NCBI RefSeq assembly: GCF_018729255.1 | Contig: NZ_CP076061.1 | Location: 434,001 to 498,000, forward strand | Length of the DNA: 64,000 nucleotides | Reading direction: 5' to 3' | From: Cupriavidus sp. EM10 | Lineage (GTDB): Bacteria; Pseudomonadota; Gammaproteobacteria; Burkholderiales; Burkholderiaceae | Shown here: in pieces, positions 49,720 through 58,944 of the stretch | Position numbering within the stretch: position 1 is the stretch's first letter | Layout: every line of letters starts with the position of its first letter | Program-made: the position numbers and the translations under genes | Notes under the pieces: model-generated | Seen by the model: only the letters and a program-made list of their open reading frames with translations | Told to the model about the DNA's origin: nothing | The model's database searches: none

Positions 49720-50658
49720 CTATCCGCCTATCTGCCCGGCCTCGCTGCGCAGCAGGGAAACGAAATCGAGCAACATCTCGTCGGCGCCGCCGCGCCGCCA
49801 CACCACACCCACGGGGCCGAACGATCCGACATCGGCCAGCGGCAGGATCGAGACCAGCGCGCGGCTCTGCAGATGGGCCGCCATGGCCGCCGAACAGACC
49901 CCGACATAGGAACTCCCGCGCAACACCGACTCCAGCACCACGATCGATCCGGTCTCGATCTTCGGCTTGATGCCGGCGCCCCCGCGCTCCAGCAAGGTAT
50001 TTTCCAGCCGCACCCGCATCAGCGTATCGCGCGGCGGCATCAGCCACGGAAAGCCGAACACATCTACCCAGCTCACACTCTTTGCCGTGGCGAGCGGGTG
50101 GCCGGGGCCGACCACGATGGCAATGTCGTCGGCAAACAGCACCTCGTGCTCCAGATGCTGGCCGTAGGCGCGGACATCGATCGATCCCACCACCAGGTCG
50201 TACTCGCGCTCCTCCAGGCCGCTCAGCAGCGCGTTGAACACGCCCTCCGTGACCTGGAACGACACATCGGCGTGCCGCGCCTGAAAGGCCAGCACGGCCC
50301 GGGGAATCAGATGGGCGATGCCGGCCGTGACACTGCCGATATGCACCCGCGCCACGTCGCCCTTGGCCAGCGACAGCAGTTCGGCATTGGTCCGCCCCAC
50401 CTCGCCCAGCACCCGCAGCGCCAGCTTGCGCACCGCCTCGCCGGCCGCCGTCAGCTTCATCTGCTTGCCGCGCAGTACCAGTTTCGTGCCGACCAGATCC
50501 TCCATCTCGCCCAGCCAGTGCGACATGGCCGACTGCGTCATGTGCAGCCGCTGGGCGGCCAGCGTCAGGGTGCCGGCCTCATGCAGGACCAGGAACGATT
50601 CCAGGTGGCGCATCCGCAACCGGCGCGCCCACGCCACGGTGTCCGGGGACTGCAACAT
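49720..50658 (-). CDS. LysR-family regulator of the Bug/gamma-glutamyltransferase locus
   Basis: 312 residues. Helix-turn-helix at about residues 17-60 (HLESFLVLHEAGTLTLAAQR, HMTQSAMSHWLGEMEDLVG) and a substrate-binding domain with DLVVGSIDVRAYG and PWLMPPRDTLMR. It is divergent from a Bug receptor gene with a 121-base region that contains an inverted repeat, the classical LysR arrangement, so it probably controls the receptor-transferase pair in response to the transported compound. The start at 50658 gives a standard LysR N terminus with a ten-residue lead. Confidence 0.87.
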   Translation of the reverse strand: MLQSPDTVAWARRLRMRHLESFLVLHEAGTLTLAAQRLHMTQSAMSHWLGEMEDLVGTKLVLRGKQMKLTAAGEAVRKLALRVLGEVGRTNAELLSLAKGDVARVHIGSVTAGIAHLIPRAVLAFQARHADVSFQVTEGVFNALLSGLEEREYDLVVGSIDVRAYGQHLEHEVLFADDIAIVVGPGHPLATAKSVSWVDVFGFPWLMPPRDTLMRVRLENTLLERGGAGIKPKIETGSIVVLESVLRGSSYVGVCSAAMAAHLQSRALVSILPLADVGSFGPVGVVWRRGGADEMLLDFVSLLRSEAGQIGG

Positions 50659-50690
50659 GAACAAACACTCATACAAGGTTCGGAACATTT

Positions 50691-50721
50691 CATTGGCCGT
50701 CCCGCGCATCCGGCGCCAATA
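50691..50721. promoter_or_regulatory. Inverted repeat in the LysR/Bug divergent region
   Basis: CATTGGC (50691-50697) and GCCAATA (50715-50721) face each other with a 17-base spacer between the divergent LysR and Bug genes. A candidate regulator site; weak evidence. Confidence 0.3.
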
Positions 50722-50779
50722 TTGACGCTTCTGCGGCCGCGGAACAACCCATGGAACCACTGATCAAGAAGGACACGAC

Positions 50780-51763
50780 ATGAGAAAAATCTCCATCATG
50801 GGGAAACTGCTGGCCGCGATGCTCGCAGCGGGTGCATCGGCAACGGGCTGGGCGTGCGGGGAAGCGGGCAACACGCGGCCGATCAAGCTGGTGGTGTCGC
50901 AGCAGGCCGGCGGCAGCACCGACACGCTGGCGCGCATGTGGGCGGAGACCGCCTCGAAGGAACTGGGCACCACCGTGCTCGTCGAGAACAAGGCCGGCGC
51001 CGGCGGCGTGATCGCGGCCAAGTACGTGCTGTCCCAACCTGCCGACGGGTGCACGCTGTTCCTGGCCGGCGTCTCGCAAATGGTGCTGAACAAGTTCGCC
51101 TATGCACCCCTCCCGTACAAGCCCGAGACCGACTTCACCCCGGTGTCGGTGCTGACCACGGTGCCGTTCGTGCTGGTGGCCAATCCGCAGACCGGCTTCC
51201 GCTCGCTGGCCGATCTGGTGGCGGCTGCGAGGGCCAAGCCGGGCAAGATCAACTTCGCGTCGTCGGGCAACGGCAATTCCACCCACCTGGTGGTGGAGCT
51301 GTTCCAGAAGAACCAGAACATCCAGATGACCCACGTGCCATACAAGGGCGAGCCCGATGGCGTGGTGGCCACCGTCGGCGGCCAGACCCAGGTCATGGCG
51401 CCGGTGCTGAGCACGGCCATGCCGCAGATTCGCGCCGGCAAGCTGGTGCCGCTGGTGCTGTTCGCGCCAAAGCGGCTGCCAGACCTGCCGGAGGTGCCGA
51501 CGGCCTCCGAACTGGGCCTGTCAGGCCTGGATGACCTGGGCTGGATGGGCGTGGCCGCCCGGGCTGGTACATCCCCGGAGGTGGTCAAGCGCCTGCACGC
51601 CGCGTCGCAGGTGTTCCTGGCCGACAAGGGCACGCTCGACAAGCTGAAGACCATGCAGGTAGTGCCGATGCCAGGCCCGTCCGGCATGCTGATGCAGATG
51701 ACCGTGCGCGACACCGCCAAGGTGCAGGAAGCGCTGGGCTCCGTCGACTTCCAGTCCAGGTAA
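50780..51763 (+). CDS. Bug-family periplasmic solute receptor, copy 4
   Basis: 327 residues. Signal peptide to about ATGWACGEA; hallmarks RPIKLVVSQQAGGSTDTLAR, VLVENKAGAGGVIAAKYVL, SQPADGCTLFLAG and VPYKGEPDGVVATVGGQTQV. The first two cysteines (in WACGEA and ADGCTL) are unusual for the family and could form a disulfide. The gamma-glutamyltransferase gene starts ten bases after its stop, so they form one transcript. AGAAGGA precedes the ATG. Confidence 0.9.
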   Translation: MRKISIMGKLLAAMLAAGASATGWACGEAGNTRPIKLVVSQQAGGSTDTLARMWAETASKELGTTVLVENKAGAGGVIAAKYVLSQPADGCTLFLAGVSQMVLNKFAYAPLPYKPETDFTPVSVLTTVPFVLVANPQTGFRSLADLVAAARAKPGKINFASSGNGNSTHLVVELFQKNQNIQMTHVPYKGEPDGVVATVGGQTQVMAPVLSTAMPQIRAGKLVPLVLFAPKRLPDLPEVPTASELGLSGLDDLGWMGVAARAGTSPEVVKRLHAASQVFLADKGTLDKLKTMQVVPMPGPSGMLMQMTVRDTAKVQEALGSVDFQSR

Positions 51764-51773
51764 GGACCACGCC

Positions 51774-53399
51774 ATGACGAATCCTGGAATGGTGGTCTGC
51801 CCGCAGCCGGAAGCGGCCGAGTCGGGCGTCGAGATCCTGAAGACCGGCGGCAACGCCGTGGATGCCGCCGTGGCCTGCGCGCTGGCGCAGACCGTGGTCG
51901 ATCCGCTGATGTGCGGCATCGCAGGCTTCGGCACCGGCGCGGTCTACATGCGCGACGCCAGGGCCCACGAATACTTCGACTTCCACGCCACGGCCCCGGC
52001 CAGCGCACGGCCAGACATGTGGGCCGACCTGCTCGAAGGCGAGGCCCGCGACGGCTTCGGCTTCTTCATCAAGGACCGGCTGAACGACATCGGCTACCAG
52101 TCGATTGCCACGCCCGGCACGCTGCGCGGCCTGGAGGCGATGCACTCGGCCTACGGCCGCCTGCCGTGGCGCGAGGTGGTGGCACCGGCCATCGCCTGGG
52201 CGCGCGACGGCTATTTGGTGCGGCCCGGCATGCATGCGTTCTGGATGGACGAGGCCACGCTGGGCCGCGCCAGCAATCGCGAGCGGCTGGCCTACAGCGA
52301 ATTGGGGCGGCGCATCTACTGCCGCGAGGACGGCTGGCCGCGGCCCATCGGAGCGCCCATCGTCAACACCGACATGGCCGACGTGCTGGACGTGATCGCC
52401 CGCGAAGGCGCCGACGCGTTCTACCAGGGATCGATTGCCGACGCCATCGTCGCCGACATGCAGGCCAACGGCGGCCTGCTGGGCCGGCAGGACCTGTCGG
52501 ACTACCGCGTGATCCGCCAGAAGCCGCTGTTCGGCCGCTATCGCGACCGCGTCATCGCCACCAACCAGCCGCCGGGCGGCGGTGCGATGCTGCTGGAGAT
52601 GCTGCACGCGCTGGAGCAGTTCGACCTGGCCGCGATGCCGCACAACTCGCCCGAGTACATGCGCATCGTCTGCGAGGTCATGAAGCAGGCCACCGTCGAC
52701 AAGGACATCCACCTGGGCGACCCCGCCTTTGTCGATATCCCGCTCGACCGCCTGCTGTCGGCCGAGCGCGCCGCGCAGACCGCCGCCGCCGTGCGTGCCC
52801 ATGAGAAGGTGTCGGTCACGCGCGTCAACCCCGGGCACGCGGTGCCGCGCGATACCACGCACCTGTCGGTGGTCGATGGCGACGGCAACTGCGTGTCGCT
52901 GACCCATTCGCTGGCCATGCCGTCGGGCGTCATCACGTCCGGCCTCGGGTTCCTGTACAACGGCTGCATGGGCGTGTTCGATCCCCGGCCGGGCCGCGCC
53001 GGCAGCATCGCGCCGGGCAAGCGCCGCTTTACGTCGTCGTGCCCGACCATCGTGTTCCGCAACGACCAGCCGGAAATCGTGCTGGGCGCGCCCGGCGGCA
53101 CGCAGATCGCGATGGGCGTGCTGCAGGTGATCCTGAATGCCGTGGACCATGGCATGCCGATCCAGGAAGCCGTATCGGCCCCGCGCTTCTCGTCGACCAG
53201 CAATGCCATCGACGTGTGCAACCGCATTCCGCGCGCGGTGTGCCGGCAGCTGGAACAGCAGGGCTACGAGGTGATCCGCAACCCGTACAACTACACAATT
53301 GGATGGGTGCACGCGGTACATGTCGACGGCACCACGCTGCGCGGTGGCGCCGACCCGGGGCGGGATGGCGTGGCGTACTCGACCGACTCGCTGATGTAA
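51774..53399 (+). CDS. Gamma-glutamyltransferase-family protein, copy 2
   Basis: 541 residues, no signal peptide, so cytoplasmic. The nucleophile threonine is in PRDTTHLSVVDGDGNCVSLT, the canonical cleavage-site motif; GGNAVDAAVACALAQTVVDP, QPPGGGAMLLEML and GAPGGTQIAMGVLQVILNAV are also typical. It belongs to a different subgroup from copy 1. The cleavage should make a large and a small subunit at about residue 363. With a Bug receptor in the same transcript and a divergent LysR, it probably hydrolyses an imported amide or gamma-glutamyl compound. Confidence 0.9.
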   Translation: MTNPGMVVCPQPEAAESGVEILKTGGNAVDAAVACALAQTVVDPLMCGIAGFGTGAVYMRDARAHEYFDFHATAPASARPDMWADLLEGEARDGFGFFIKDRLNDIGYQSIATPGTLRGLEAMHSAYGRLPWREVVAPAIAWARDGYLVRPGMHAFWMDEATLGRASNRERLAYSELGRRIYCREDGWPRPIGAPIVNTDMADVLDVIAREGADAFYQGSIADAIVADMQANGGLLGRQDLSDYRVIRQKPLFGRYRDRVIATNQPPGGGAMLLEMLHALEQFDLAAMPHNSPEYMRIVCEVMKQATVDKDIHLGDPAFVDIPLDRLLSAERAAQTAAAVRAHEKVSVTRVNPGHAVPRDTTHLSVVDGDGNCVSLTHSLAMPSGVITSGLGFLYNGCMGVFDPRPGRAGSIAPGKRRFTSSCPTIVFRNDQPEIVLGAPGGTQIAMGVLQVILNAVDHGMPIQEAVSAPRFSSTSNAIDVCNRIPRAVCRQLEQQGYEVIRNPYNYTIGWVHAVHVDGTTLRGGADPGRDGVAYSTDSLM

Positions 53400-53427
53400 T
53401 GCGGCCCGGGTGTGCGATACCAGACCG

Positions 53428-55206
53428 TCAGCCGCCGCGCCTTGCCAGCACCTCGTCTCGCGGTCCGGCATCGACCACCCGGCCGGTCTCGACCACGACG
53501 ATGGTGTCGAACCGCGCCAGCAGGCTGGGTCGATGTACCGACGCGACGATGCACGCCGACGGGAAGGCCGCGAACATGCGGTCGAACACGCGGGCTTCGG
53601 CCTGGGGATCGAGCGCGCTGGTCGGTTCGTCGAGCAGCAGCAGCGAACTGCCCTGCGCGGCCAGGGCGCCCCGCGCCAGGGCCAGCCGCTGCCGCTGGCC
53701 GCCGGAGAGGTTGGCGCCGCGCTCGCTGAGCGGGCTGGCCAGGCCATCGGGCATGCGCTGCAGCACCTCGTCGAACACGCCCGTATGCACGGCGGCGTGC
53801 AGCGCCGCTGCATCGGCCGGCTCGCCGAAGGTCAGGTTTTCTTCCACGCTGGCCTCGAACACCTCCGCTTCCTGCGGAATCAGCGTGGCCAGCGCGCGCA
53901 GTTCGATCCAGTCCTCCGCCATGCCGTCGCGGCGCAGTTCGCCGTGCTGCGGACGGTAGAGGCCCGCCAGCGCCCGCAGCAGCGTGCTCTTGCCGCCGCC
54001 GCTGGGGCCGATCAGCGCAACGCGCGCGCCGCGCCGCAGTTGCAGGTCGATGCCGTGCAAGCCGCCGCGGGCATCGTCGGCGTAGCGCCAGGTGGCGCCG
54101 CGCAGCTCCAGCGTCTGCCAGGGCGCGTCGGGAATCACGGCCGGCACCGCCGCGTCGGGATCGCCGGGTGTCGCCCAGATCGGCTCGGCGCTGCCGTAAT
54201 CGGTATGCATGCGCGCGAAGCTCTGGAAGTTGGACGCCATCGCGCCCACCACCGTCGCGGCCTGCTGCGCATACTGGTAGATCATGAACACCGTGCCCAG
54301 CAGCACGGCCTGGCCCGGCTGGCGCTCCTGCAGCACGTACACCACCACCAGGATCCACGTCAGGCCCATGCCCAGCAGGTCGACGGCAAACCATTTGCCT
54401 TCGTTGACCACCACCGCGCGGCGCAGCGGCGCCATCACGGCCGCCATGCGATGGTCCAGCAGCTTGCGCGACGCGGCCTGCAGCCGCAGGCCGATCACCG
54501 TGCCGGCGTTGCCGACGAAGTCCAGCAGCGCGGCGGCATAGCGACGCTCCGCGTCATTCTCGGCGCGGGCCAGCTGCATCAGGGTGCGGTCGAACCGCAG
54601 GATAATCAGCGCGACGACCACGTAGCCGGTGACCGCGATCACGCCACTGGTAGGCGACAGCAGGGCCAGCGCGACGATCGGCCCCACGAAGTTGAACGCG
54701 CTCTGCAGATAGCCGAACTGGTTCTGCGCGAAGTCGGACAGCGCCCGGCTGGACTGCACCACGCGGTGCTGCAGCTCGCCCGAGTGCCGGCCATCGCGCC
54801 ACGCCAGCGGCGCCGATGCAATGCGCGCGTAAAGCAGATCGGACAGCCGCTCGCGCACCCGCACGCCCACGTTGCGCTCCAGCACCCGGCCCGGGCCATG
54901 CAGCAGCCACGACAGCAGGTAGATGCCGATCAGGTAGACGATCCAGCGGCCGGCCACTTCCATCTGGCCCTGCTGCAGCGCGTTGATGGCCTGCGCGGCC
55001 AGCCATGGCATGGTCAGCCGCAGCAACTGGGCCGCCGACAACAGGCCGGCCGCGCCCAGCATCTGGCTGCGCACGCCGTGCGCGTGGCGCCAGAGCGCGC
55101 GATAGAGGTCGCGGGCCGCGCTGCCAAGGCCGATGGCGGGCGCACGGGCGGGGGTGTGGGTCGAACCGGAGGACTCGGACGAATCGGACATTTCGGGCGC
55201 GGTCAT
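53428..55206 (-). CDS. ABC transporter, fused permease and ATP-binding domains
   Basis: 592 residues: six membrane helices of the exporter type between about residues 45 and 330, then an ATPase domain with Walker A (GPSGGGKST), signature (NLSGGQRQRLALARG), Walker B (LLLLDEPTSALD) and the switch histidine (ASVHRPSLL). One half-transporter gene stands alone, so it should function as a homodimer. The substrate is not evident. A long acidic Ser/Thr-rich N terminus (MTAPEMSDSSESSGST) precedes the first helix. AAAGGAGA lies nine to ten bases before the start. Confidence 0.9.
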   Translation of the reverse strand: MTAPEMSDSSESSGSTHTPARAPAIGLGSAARDLYRALWRHAHGVRSQMLGAAGLLSAAQLLRLTMPWLAAQAINALQQGQMEVAGRWIVYLIGIYLLSWLLHGPGRVLERNVGVRVRERLSDLLYARIASAPLAWRDGRHSGELQHRVVQSSRALSDFAQNQFGYLQSAFNFVGPIVALALLSPTSGVIAVTGYVVVALIILRFDRTLMQLARAENDAERRYAAALLDFVGNAGTVIGLRLQAASRKLLDHRMAAVMAPLRRAVVVNEGKWFAVDLLGMGLTWILVVVYVLQERQPGQAVLLGTVFMIYQYAQQAATVVGAMASNFQSFARMHTDYGSAEPIWATPGDPDAAVPAVIPDAPWQTLELRGATWRYADDARGGLHGIDLQLRRGARVALIGPSGGGKSTLLRALAGLYRPQHGELRRDGMAEDWIELRALATLIPQEAEVFEASVEENLTFGEPADAAALHAAVHTGVFDEVLQRMPDGLASPLSERGANLSGGQRQRLALARGALAAQGSSLLLLDEPTSALDPQAEARVFDRMFAAFPSACIVASVHRPSLLARFDTIVVVETGRVVDAGPRDEVLARRGG

Positions 55207-55370
55207 GCGGTCGGGTCTCCTTTGGCCGGGGCGCGAAGCCTGCTATTGTGCCAAGCCCGCCGGCTGGTGTCTGGCGTCATCGGCAACATGGCGACCGCGC
55301 CCGCATGGCACGCATCCTGCACACCCTGTCCCCTGTCGGCCCTCCGGGCCCGGATTCGAGGAGGACACCC

Positions 55371-55508
55371 ATGCATCAAGGCGACGTGCAGGACCGCGAA
55401 GAAAAAATGCAGAAACTGCGTGGAAACCGGCGCTATACGTGGACCCATCCGGTCATTCTGATCGCAATTGCACTGATCATGGTCGGCTACGCGGCCACGT
55501 TCTGGTAG
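55371..55508 (+). CDS. 45-residue single-span membrane protein
   Basis: The ATG at 55371 follows AGGAGG by seven bases, a strong ribosome site. The product is MHQGDVQDREEKMQKLRGNR, then RYTWTHP and one helix (VILIAIALIMVGYAATFW) that ends at the stop. The charged N terminus should stay in the cytoplasm. Not recognised. It precedes a bidirectional terminator and is divergent from the ABC transporter. Confidence 0.6.
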   Translation: MHQGDVQDREEKMQKLRGNRRYTWTHPVILIAIALIMVGYAATFW

Positions 55509-55587
55509 CCATTGCCGCCCCCGGCCGGGCCGCGACAGCCCTGGCTGGAATATGCAGGCGATGTAAGGATTACCGGCGGCACCGAAA

Positions 55588-55620
55588 CAGAACAGCCGGA
55601 GACTGGCTCCGGCTGTTCTG
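55588..55620. terminator. Bidirectional terminator hairpin
   Basis: A perfect 14-base-pair stem, CAGAACAGCCGGAG and CTCCGGCTGTTCTG, with loop ACTGG, between the 45-residue gene and the convergent chemoreceptor gene. Very stable; T-rich flanks are short. Confidence 0.7.
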
Positions 55621-55643
55621 CGTTCTGCTACCGCTGGACGGGA

Positions 55644-57269
55644 TCAGGCCAGCGCGGGCACGCCGCCACGGGCAAAGCCTTGGACGTCGCCAGCGCGCGA
55701 CTGGCCCCGGCGCTCCGCCAGCCGGAACACCGCCACCGACGACAGCAGGCTGCGGCTCTGCTCGTCAAGCGCCGTGGCCGCGGCCGCCGCCTCTTCCACC
55801 AGCGCGGCGTTCTGCTGCGTCACGGCGTCGATCTGCGTCACGGCCGCGTTCACCTGCTCGATGCCGCTGGTCTGTTCCGTGGAGGCCGCCGAGATATCGG
55901 CCACCAGTTGCGACACCTGCCGCACGGCCTCCACGATCTCGTGCATCGTCTGGCCGGCGCTGTCGACCAGCGACGAGCCTTCCCGCACCTTGCTGACCGA
56001 GCCTTCGATCAGCTCCTTGATCTCCTTGGCGGCCGACGCACTGCGCTGGGCCAGCGAACGCACTTCCCCGGCCACCACGGCAAAGCCACGCCCCTGCTCG
56101 CCCGCTCGGGCCGCTTCCACGGCAGCGTTCAGGGCCAGGATATTGGTCTGGAACGCGATGCCCTCGATCACGCTGATGATGTCGACGATGCGACCCGAAC
56201 TCTTCGAGATATCGCCCATGGTGTTGACCACGTTGCCCACCACCTGGCCGCCCTTCTCGGCCAGCGACGATGCGCTCTGCGCCAGCTTGTCGGCATGGCC
56301 GGCATTGTCGGCGTTCTGCCTGACGGTCACGGCCAGTTCCTCGATGCTGGCGGCGGTCTGCTCCAGCGCTGACGCCTGCTCCTCGGTGCGTTGCGACAGG
56401 TCCACGTTGCCCTGGGCAATCTGGCCCGAAGCAGCGGCCACCGCTTCGCTGGACGACTTGATGTGATGGACGATATCGGCCAGCGTCAGGCGCATGCGGT
56501 TCATCGCATGCAGCATGCTGGACGTATCGCCCGGCTTCAGTACGACTTCCAGCGCGAGGTTGCCGGCGGCCACCTCGCCGGCAACCCGCGCCGCGTAGGC
56601 CGGCTCGCCGCCCAGCTGGCGCACCAGGCCGCGCGCCAGCATCAGGGCCAGCACGACGACCAGCACTGCCATCGTCAGCAGCGCGCCGATCATCAGGTTG
56701 CGCGCCGAGGCAAAGACTTCCTCCACGTGCCTGCCGCTGGCTTCCGAGCCGGCCACGTTGAGCTTGACGGCCTTGTCGAGGCTGGCTTCCAGCTGGCTGC
56801 GCACCTGGAACGATTCGCCGCGCAGCATGGTGACCGCGCCCTGGCGGTCGCCGCCGCGCGACAGCGCCAGCAGCTTGTCATGCACGGCCAGGTACTGCGT
56901 CATCAGGGCCGTCATCTCGCGGTATGTGAGCCGCTCGGCTTCCGTGGCCAGCAGGCTGGCGAAGACCTTCTCGGCTTCGCGGAAGGCGTCGAGCTGAGTG
57001 CCCATCAGGGCCTCGTAGCGGCGGAATTCTTCTTCCGAGGCTGACAGCACGTGCTGCATCTCGGAAGTGCGATAGGCGTTCAGCTGGCTCTTCATCTCAA
57101 GGGAATGGCGCACCGACGGCATCCAGTTGTCCTTGATATCGCGCGCGGCATCGCCAACGCGTCCGAGTTCGAACAGTGCGAAGCCGCCCATGGCGCATGT
57201 CATCGCAAGCACGACCGCGAAGGCCGACATGATGCGTTGGAAGACGGTCATTCGTTGAAAACGTTGCAT
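55644..57269 (-). CDS. Methyl-accepting chemotaxis protein
   Basis: 541 residues. Membrane helix 1 at about 13-33, a periplasmic four-helix bundle sensing domain ([20 protein letters not shown]), helix 2 at about 190-212, HAMP, and a long cytoplasmic coiled coil whose hairpin tip is [20 protein letters not shown], the site that binds CheA/CheW. There is no C-terminal CheR/CheB pentapeptide. GGAGG lies eight bases before the ATG at 57269. The ligand is unknown. A possible sigma-28 promoter lies upstream. Confidence 0.92.
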   Translation of the reverse strand: MQRFQRMTVFQRIMSAFAVVLAMTCAMGGFALFELGRVGDAARDIKDNWMPSVRHSLEMKSQLNAYRTSEMQHVLSASEEEFRRYEALMGTQLDAFREAEKVFASLLATEAERLTYREMTALMTQYLAVHDKLLALSRGGDRQGAVTMLRGESFQVRSQLEASLDKAVKLNVAGSEASGRHVEEVFASARNLMIGALLTMAVLVVVLALMLARGLVRQLGGEPAYAARVAGEVAAGNLALEVVLKPGDTSSMLHAMNRMRLTLADIVHHIKSSSEAVAAASGQIAQGNVDLSQRTEEQASALEQTAASIEELAVTVRQNADNAGHADKLAQSASSLAEKGGQVVGNVVNTMGDISKSSGRIVDIISVIEGIAFQTNILALNAAVEAARAGEQGRGFAVVAGEVRSLAQRSASAAKEIKELIEGSVSKVREGSSLVDSAGQTMHEIVEAVRQVSQLVADISAASTEQTSGIEQVNAAVTQIDAVTQQNAALVEEAAAAATALDEQSRSLLSSVAVFRLAERRGQSRAGDVQGFARGGVPALA

Positions 57270-57344
57270 TGGCGTTACCTCCGGGTTTCTGATTTATTGG
57301 CTGGGCATGATGGTGTTGTCCGCGAAATATCCCGTTCGGCCGTA

Positions 57345-57370
57345 TGCTCGGCCTCTCCAGTCATCGTCTA
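57345..57370 (-). promoter_or_regulatory. Possible sigma-28 promoter of the chemoreceptor
   Basis: On the minus strand TAGA, 14 bases, GCCGAGCA, compared with TAAA-N15-GCCGATAA. It lies about 75 bases before the chemoreceptor start. Partial match only. Confidence 0.3.
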
Positions 57371-57459
57371 ACGGAGCGTTGTCGTATCAACTGAACGGTG
57401 AAATGGCCAGATTCAGGCCCTTCCGAAGTGGGGAGAGCGGAGGGGTTCCGCCGGGCCGG

Positions 57460-58401
57460 CTAGCTATCCAGCAGCCGCGCCCCGCGCCACTCGCCCGAAC
57501 GCACCAGGCCGCGCGCCGTGTCGGCCAGCACCACGCGCAGGGCCAGCGCCGCCGGCGACAGTTCGTCGTCGGACAGGCTGCAGAGCAGGTTCTGCCGCCC
57601 CGCCTGCGGATCGTCGATCTGCGCCAGGTGAAAACGCGTTTCGGCGTCGGGATAGCGCCCCACCGCCGCCCACGGCTGCAGCGTGGCGCCGAAGCCCATG
57701 TCCACCGCTTCCATCAGCATGGCCAGGGAATCCACCTCCTGGACCACGCGCGGCGCGACCTTGGCGCGGGCGAATGCGGCGTCGAAGGTGCTGCGCAGAC
57801 CGTGCACGCCGGTTGGCATGATCAGCGGCACGTCGGCCAGATCGGCCATCGTGCGCTGCGCCGGGGGGTCGGCCTTGCCCTGGGGCAGCGTCTGGCGCGA
57901 CTGGATCAGGAACAGCGTTTCCTCCAGCAGCGGCAGCACCGTCCAGCGGCGGGCGGCGTGGGTGCCGAACAGCACGGCCAGGTCGAGCTGGCGCGCGTTG
58001 AGCATCGCGGTCAGGTGGCCCGACAGGCTTTCGACGATATGCAGCCGCACGTCGGGGTAGCGCTCGCGCATCGCGCGAATCAGCGGCACGCCGATCACCG
58101 ACGCCGTGGTCGGCGCCAGGCCCACGCTGACCGCGCCGGACAGGCGAGCCTGATGCGCGGCGCGACGCGCCTGCTCGGCGTGCCGCAGCGTCAGCTGGGC
58201 TTCGTGGAAAAAGGCCAGGCCGGCCTCGGTGGGGGTCACGCCCTGCGGCGTGCGGCGCAGCAGGCGGGTGGCAAGTTCGCTCTCCAGGCGGCTGATTTGC
58301 TGGCTGACCGCCGACTGCACCATGTCGAGTTCCAGCGCGGCACGGCTCATGCTGCCCAGCTCGACCACCCGCACGAAATACTGAAGCTGGCGCAATTCCA
58401 T
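57460..58401 (-). CDS. LysR-family regulator
   Basis: 313 residues with an excellent helix-turn-helix (MELRQLQYFVRVVELGSMSR, VQSAVSQQISRLESEL) and a substrate-binding domain (VSVGLAPTTASVIGVPLIRA; DLAVLFGTHAARRW; VVQEVDSLAMLMEAVDMGFG). The type is that of NAC/CynR-like regulators of nitrogen or aromatic metabolism. It has no obvious divergent target: the gene before it is a small lipoprotein on the same strand, 176 bases away. Confidence 0.85.
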   Translation of the reverse strand: MELRQLQYFVRVVELGSMSRAALELDMVQSAVSQQISRLESELATRLLRRTPQGVTPTEAGLAFFHEAQLTLRHAEQARRAAHQARLSGAVSVGLAPTTASVIGVPLIRAMRERYPDVRLHIVESLSGHLTAMLNARQLDLAVLFGTHAARRWTVLPLLEETLFLIQSRQTLPQGKADPPAQRTMADLADVPLIMPTGVHGLRSTFDAAFARAKVAPRVVQEVDSLAMLMEAVDMGFGATLQPWAAVGRYPDAETRFHLAQIDDPQAGRQNLLCSLSDDELSPAALALRVVLADTARGLVRSGEWRGARLLDS

Positions 58402-58577
58402 CTGGTCCCCCGGCTGGGCCGACTCGCCCGCGCCAGCGGAGATCGGCTTCGATGTTGTTGGGGTCTTATACCAGATTCTCCGGCGATGAACCCGCTCGCC
58501 GTCGCCTTTTCATCTCCATAAGAATCAAGCGCTTACATGGTCGGTCGCCCCCCCGCCGCTTCGGGCCGGCTCGCCAG

Positions 58578-58799
58578 CTACGGCGCGCGTGCGGCGGGCT
58601 GTTGCCGCCCCTGGCTGGGCGCGGGATAGACTTCGTCGGCGCGGGTAAACGACTCGCGCGGTGGGGGCGGCGTCGCGGTGGTGTCCCGTGGAACGCCCTC
58701 GCATCCGACCATCGCCGAGGCAAGCAGCACCACGGCCAGGCCGCTCGCGAGACTGCGAAACACCACGCGTTTCGTGGACATTCCCGGTGTATCGGACAT
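58578..58799 (-). CDS. Small lipoprotein
   Basis: 73 residues: a lipoprotein signal (FRSLASGLAVVLLASAMVGC) with the modified cysteine at about residue 33, then a Pro/Thr-rich tail (RDTTATPPPPRESFTRADEV). GGGAG lies five bases before the ATG at 58799. Not recognised; such short lipoproteins often act in envelope assembly or stress sensing. It has no partner on its strand. Confidence 0.55.
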   Translation of the reverse strand: MSDTPGMSTKRVVFRSLASGLAVVLLASAMVGCEGVPRDTTATPPPPRESFTRADEVYPAPSQGRQQPAARAP

Positions 58800-58849
58800 T
58801 TGCGCTCCCAGAACCGTTACCTGAAGCATAGCTGTCTTCGGCACGCTTG

Positions 58850-58888
58850 CCAGAAAGAAAAGCCGGACGGCAGTACCGCCCGGCTTTC
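58850..58888 (-). terminator. Rho-independent terminator of the galB-galC unit
   Basis: On the minus strand AAAGCCGGGCGG, TACTG, CCGTCCGGCTTT (one mismatch) followed by TCTTTC. It lies 57 bases after the galC stop. Confidence 0.7.
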
Positions 58889-58944
58889 CCGGTTCACCAT
58901 GAAGCAGGCTCACGCTCTTTCGCGCGGCCCGGCGCCGCGGCGCA

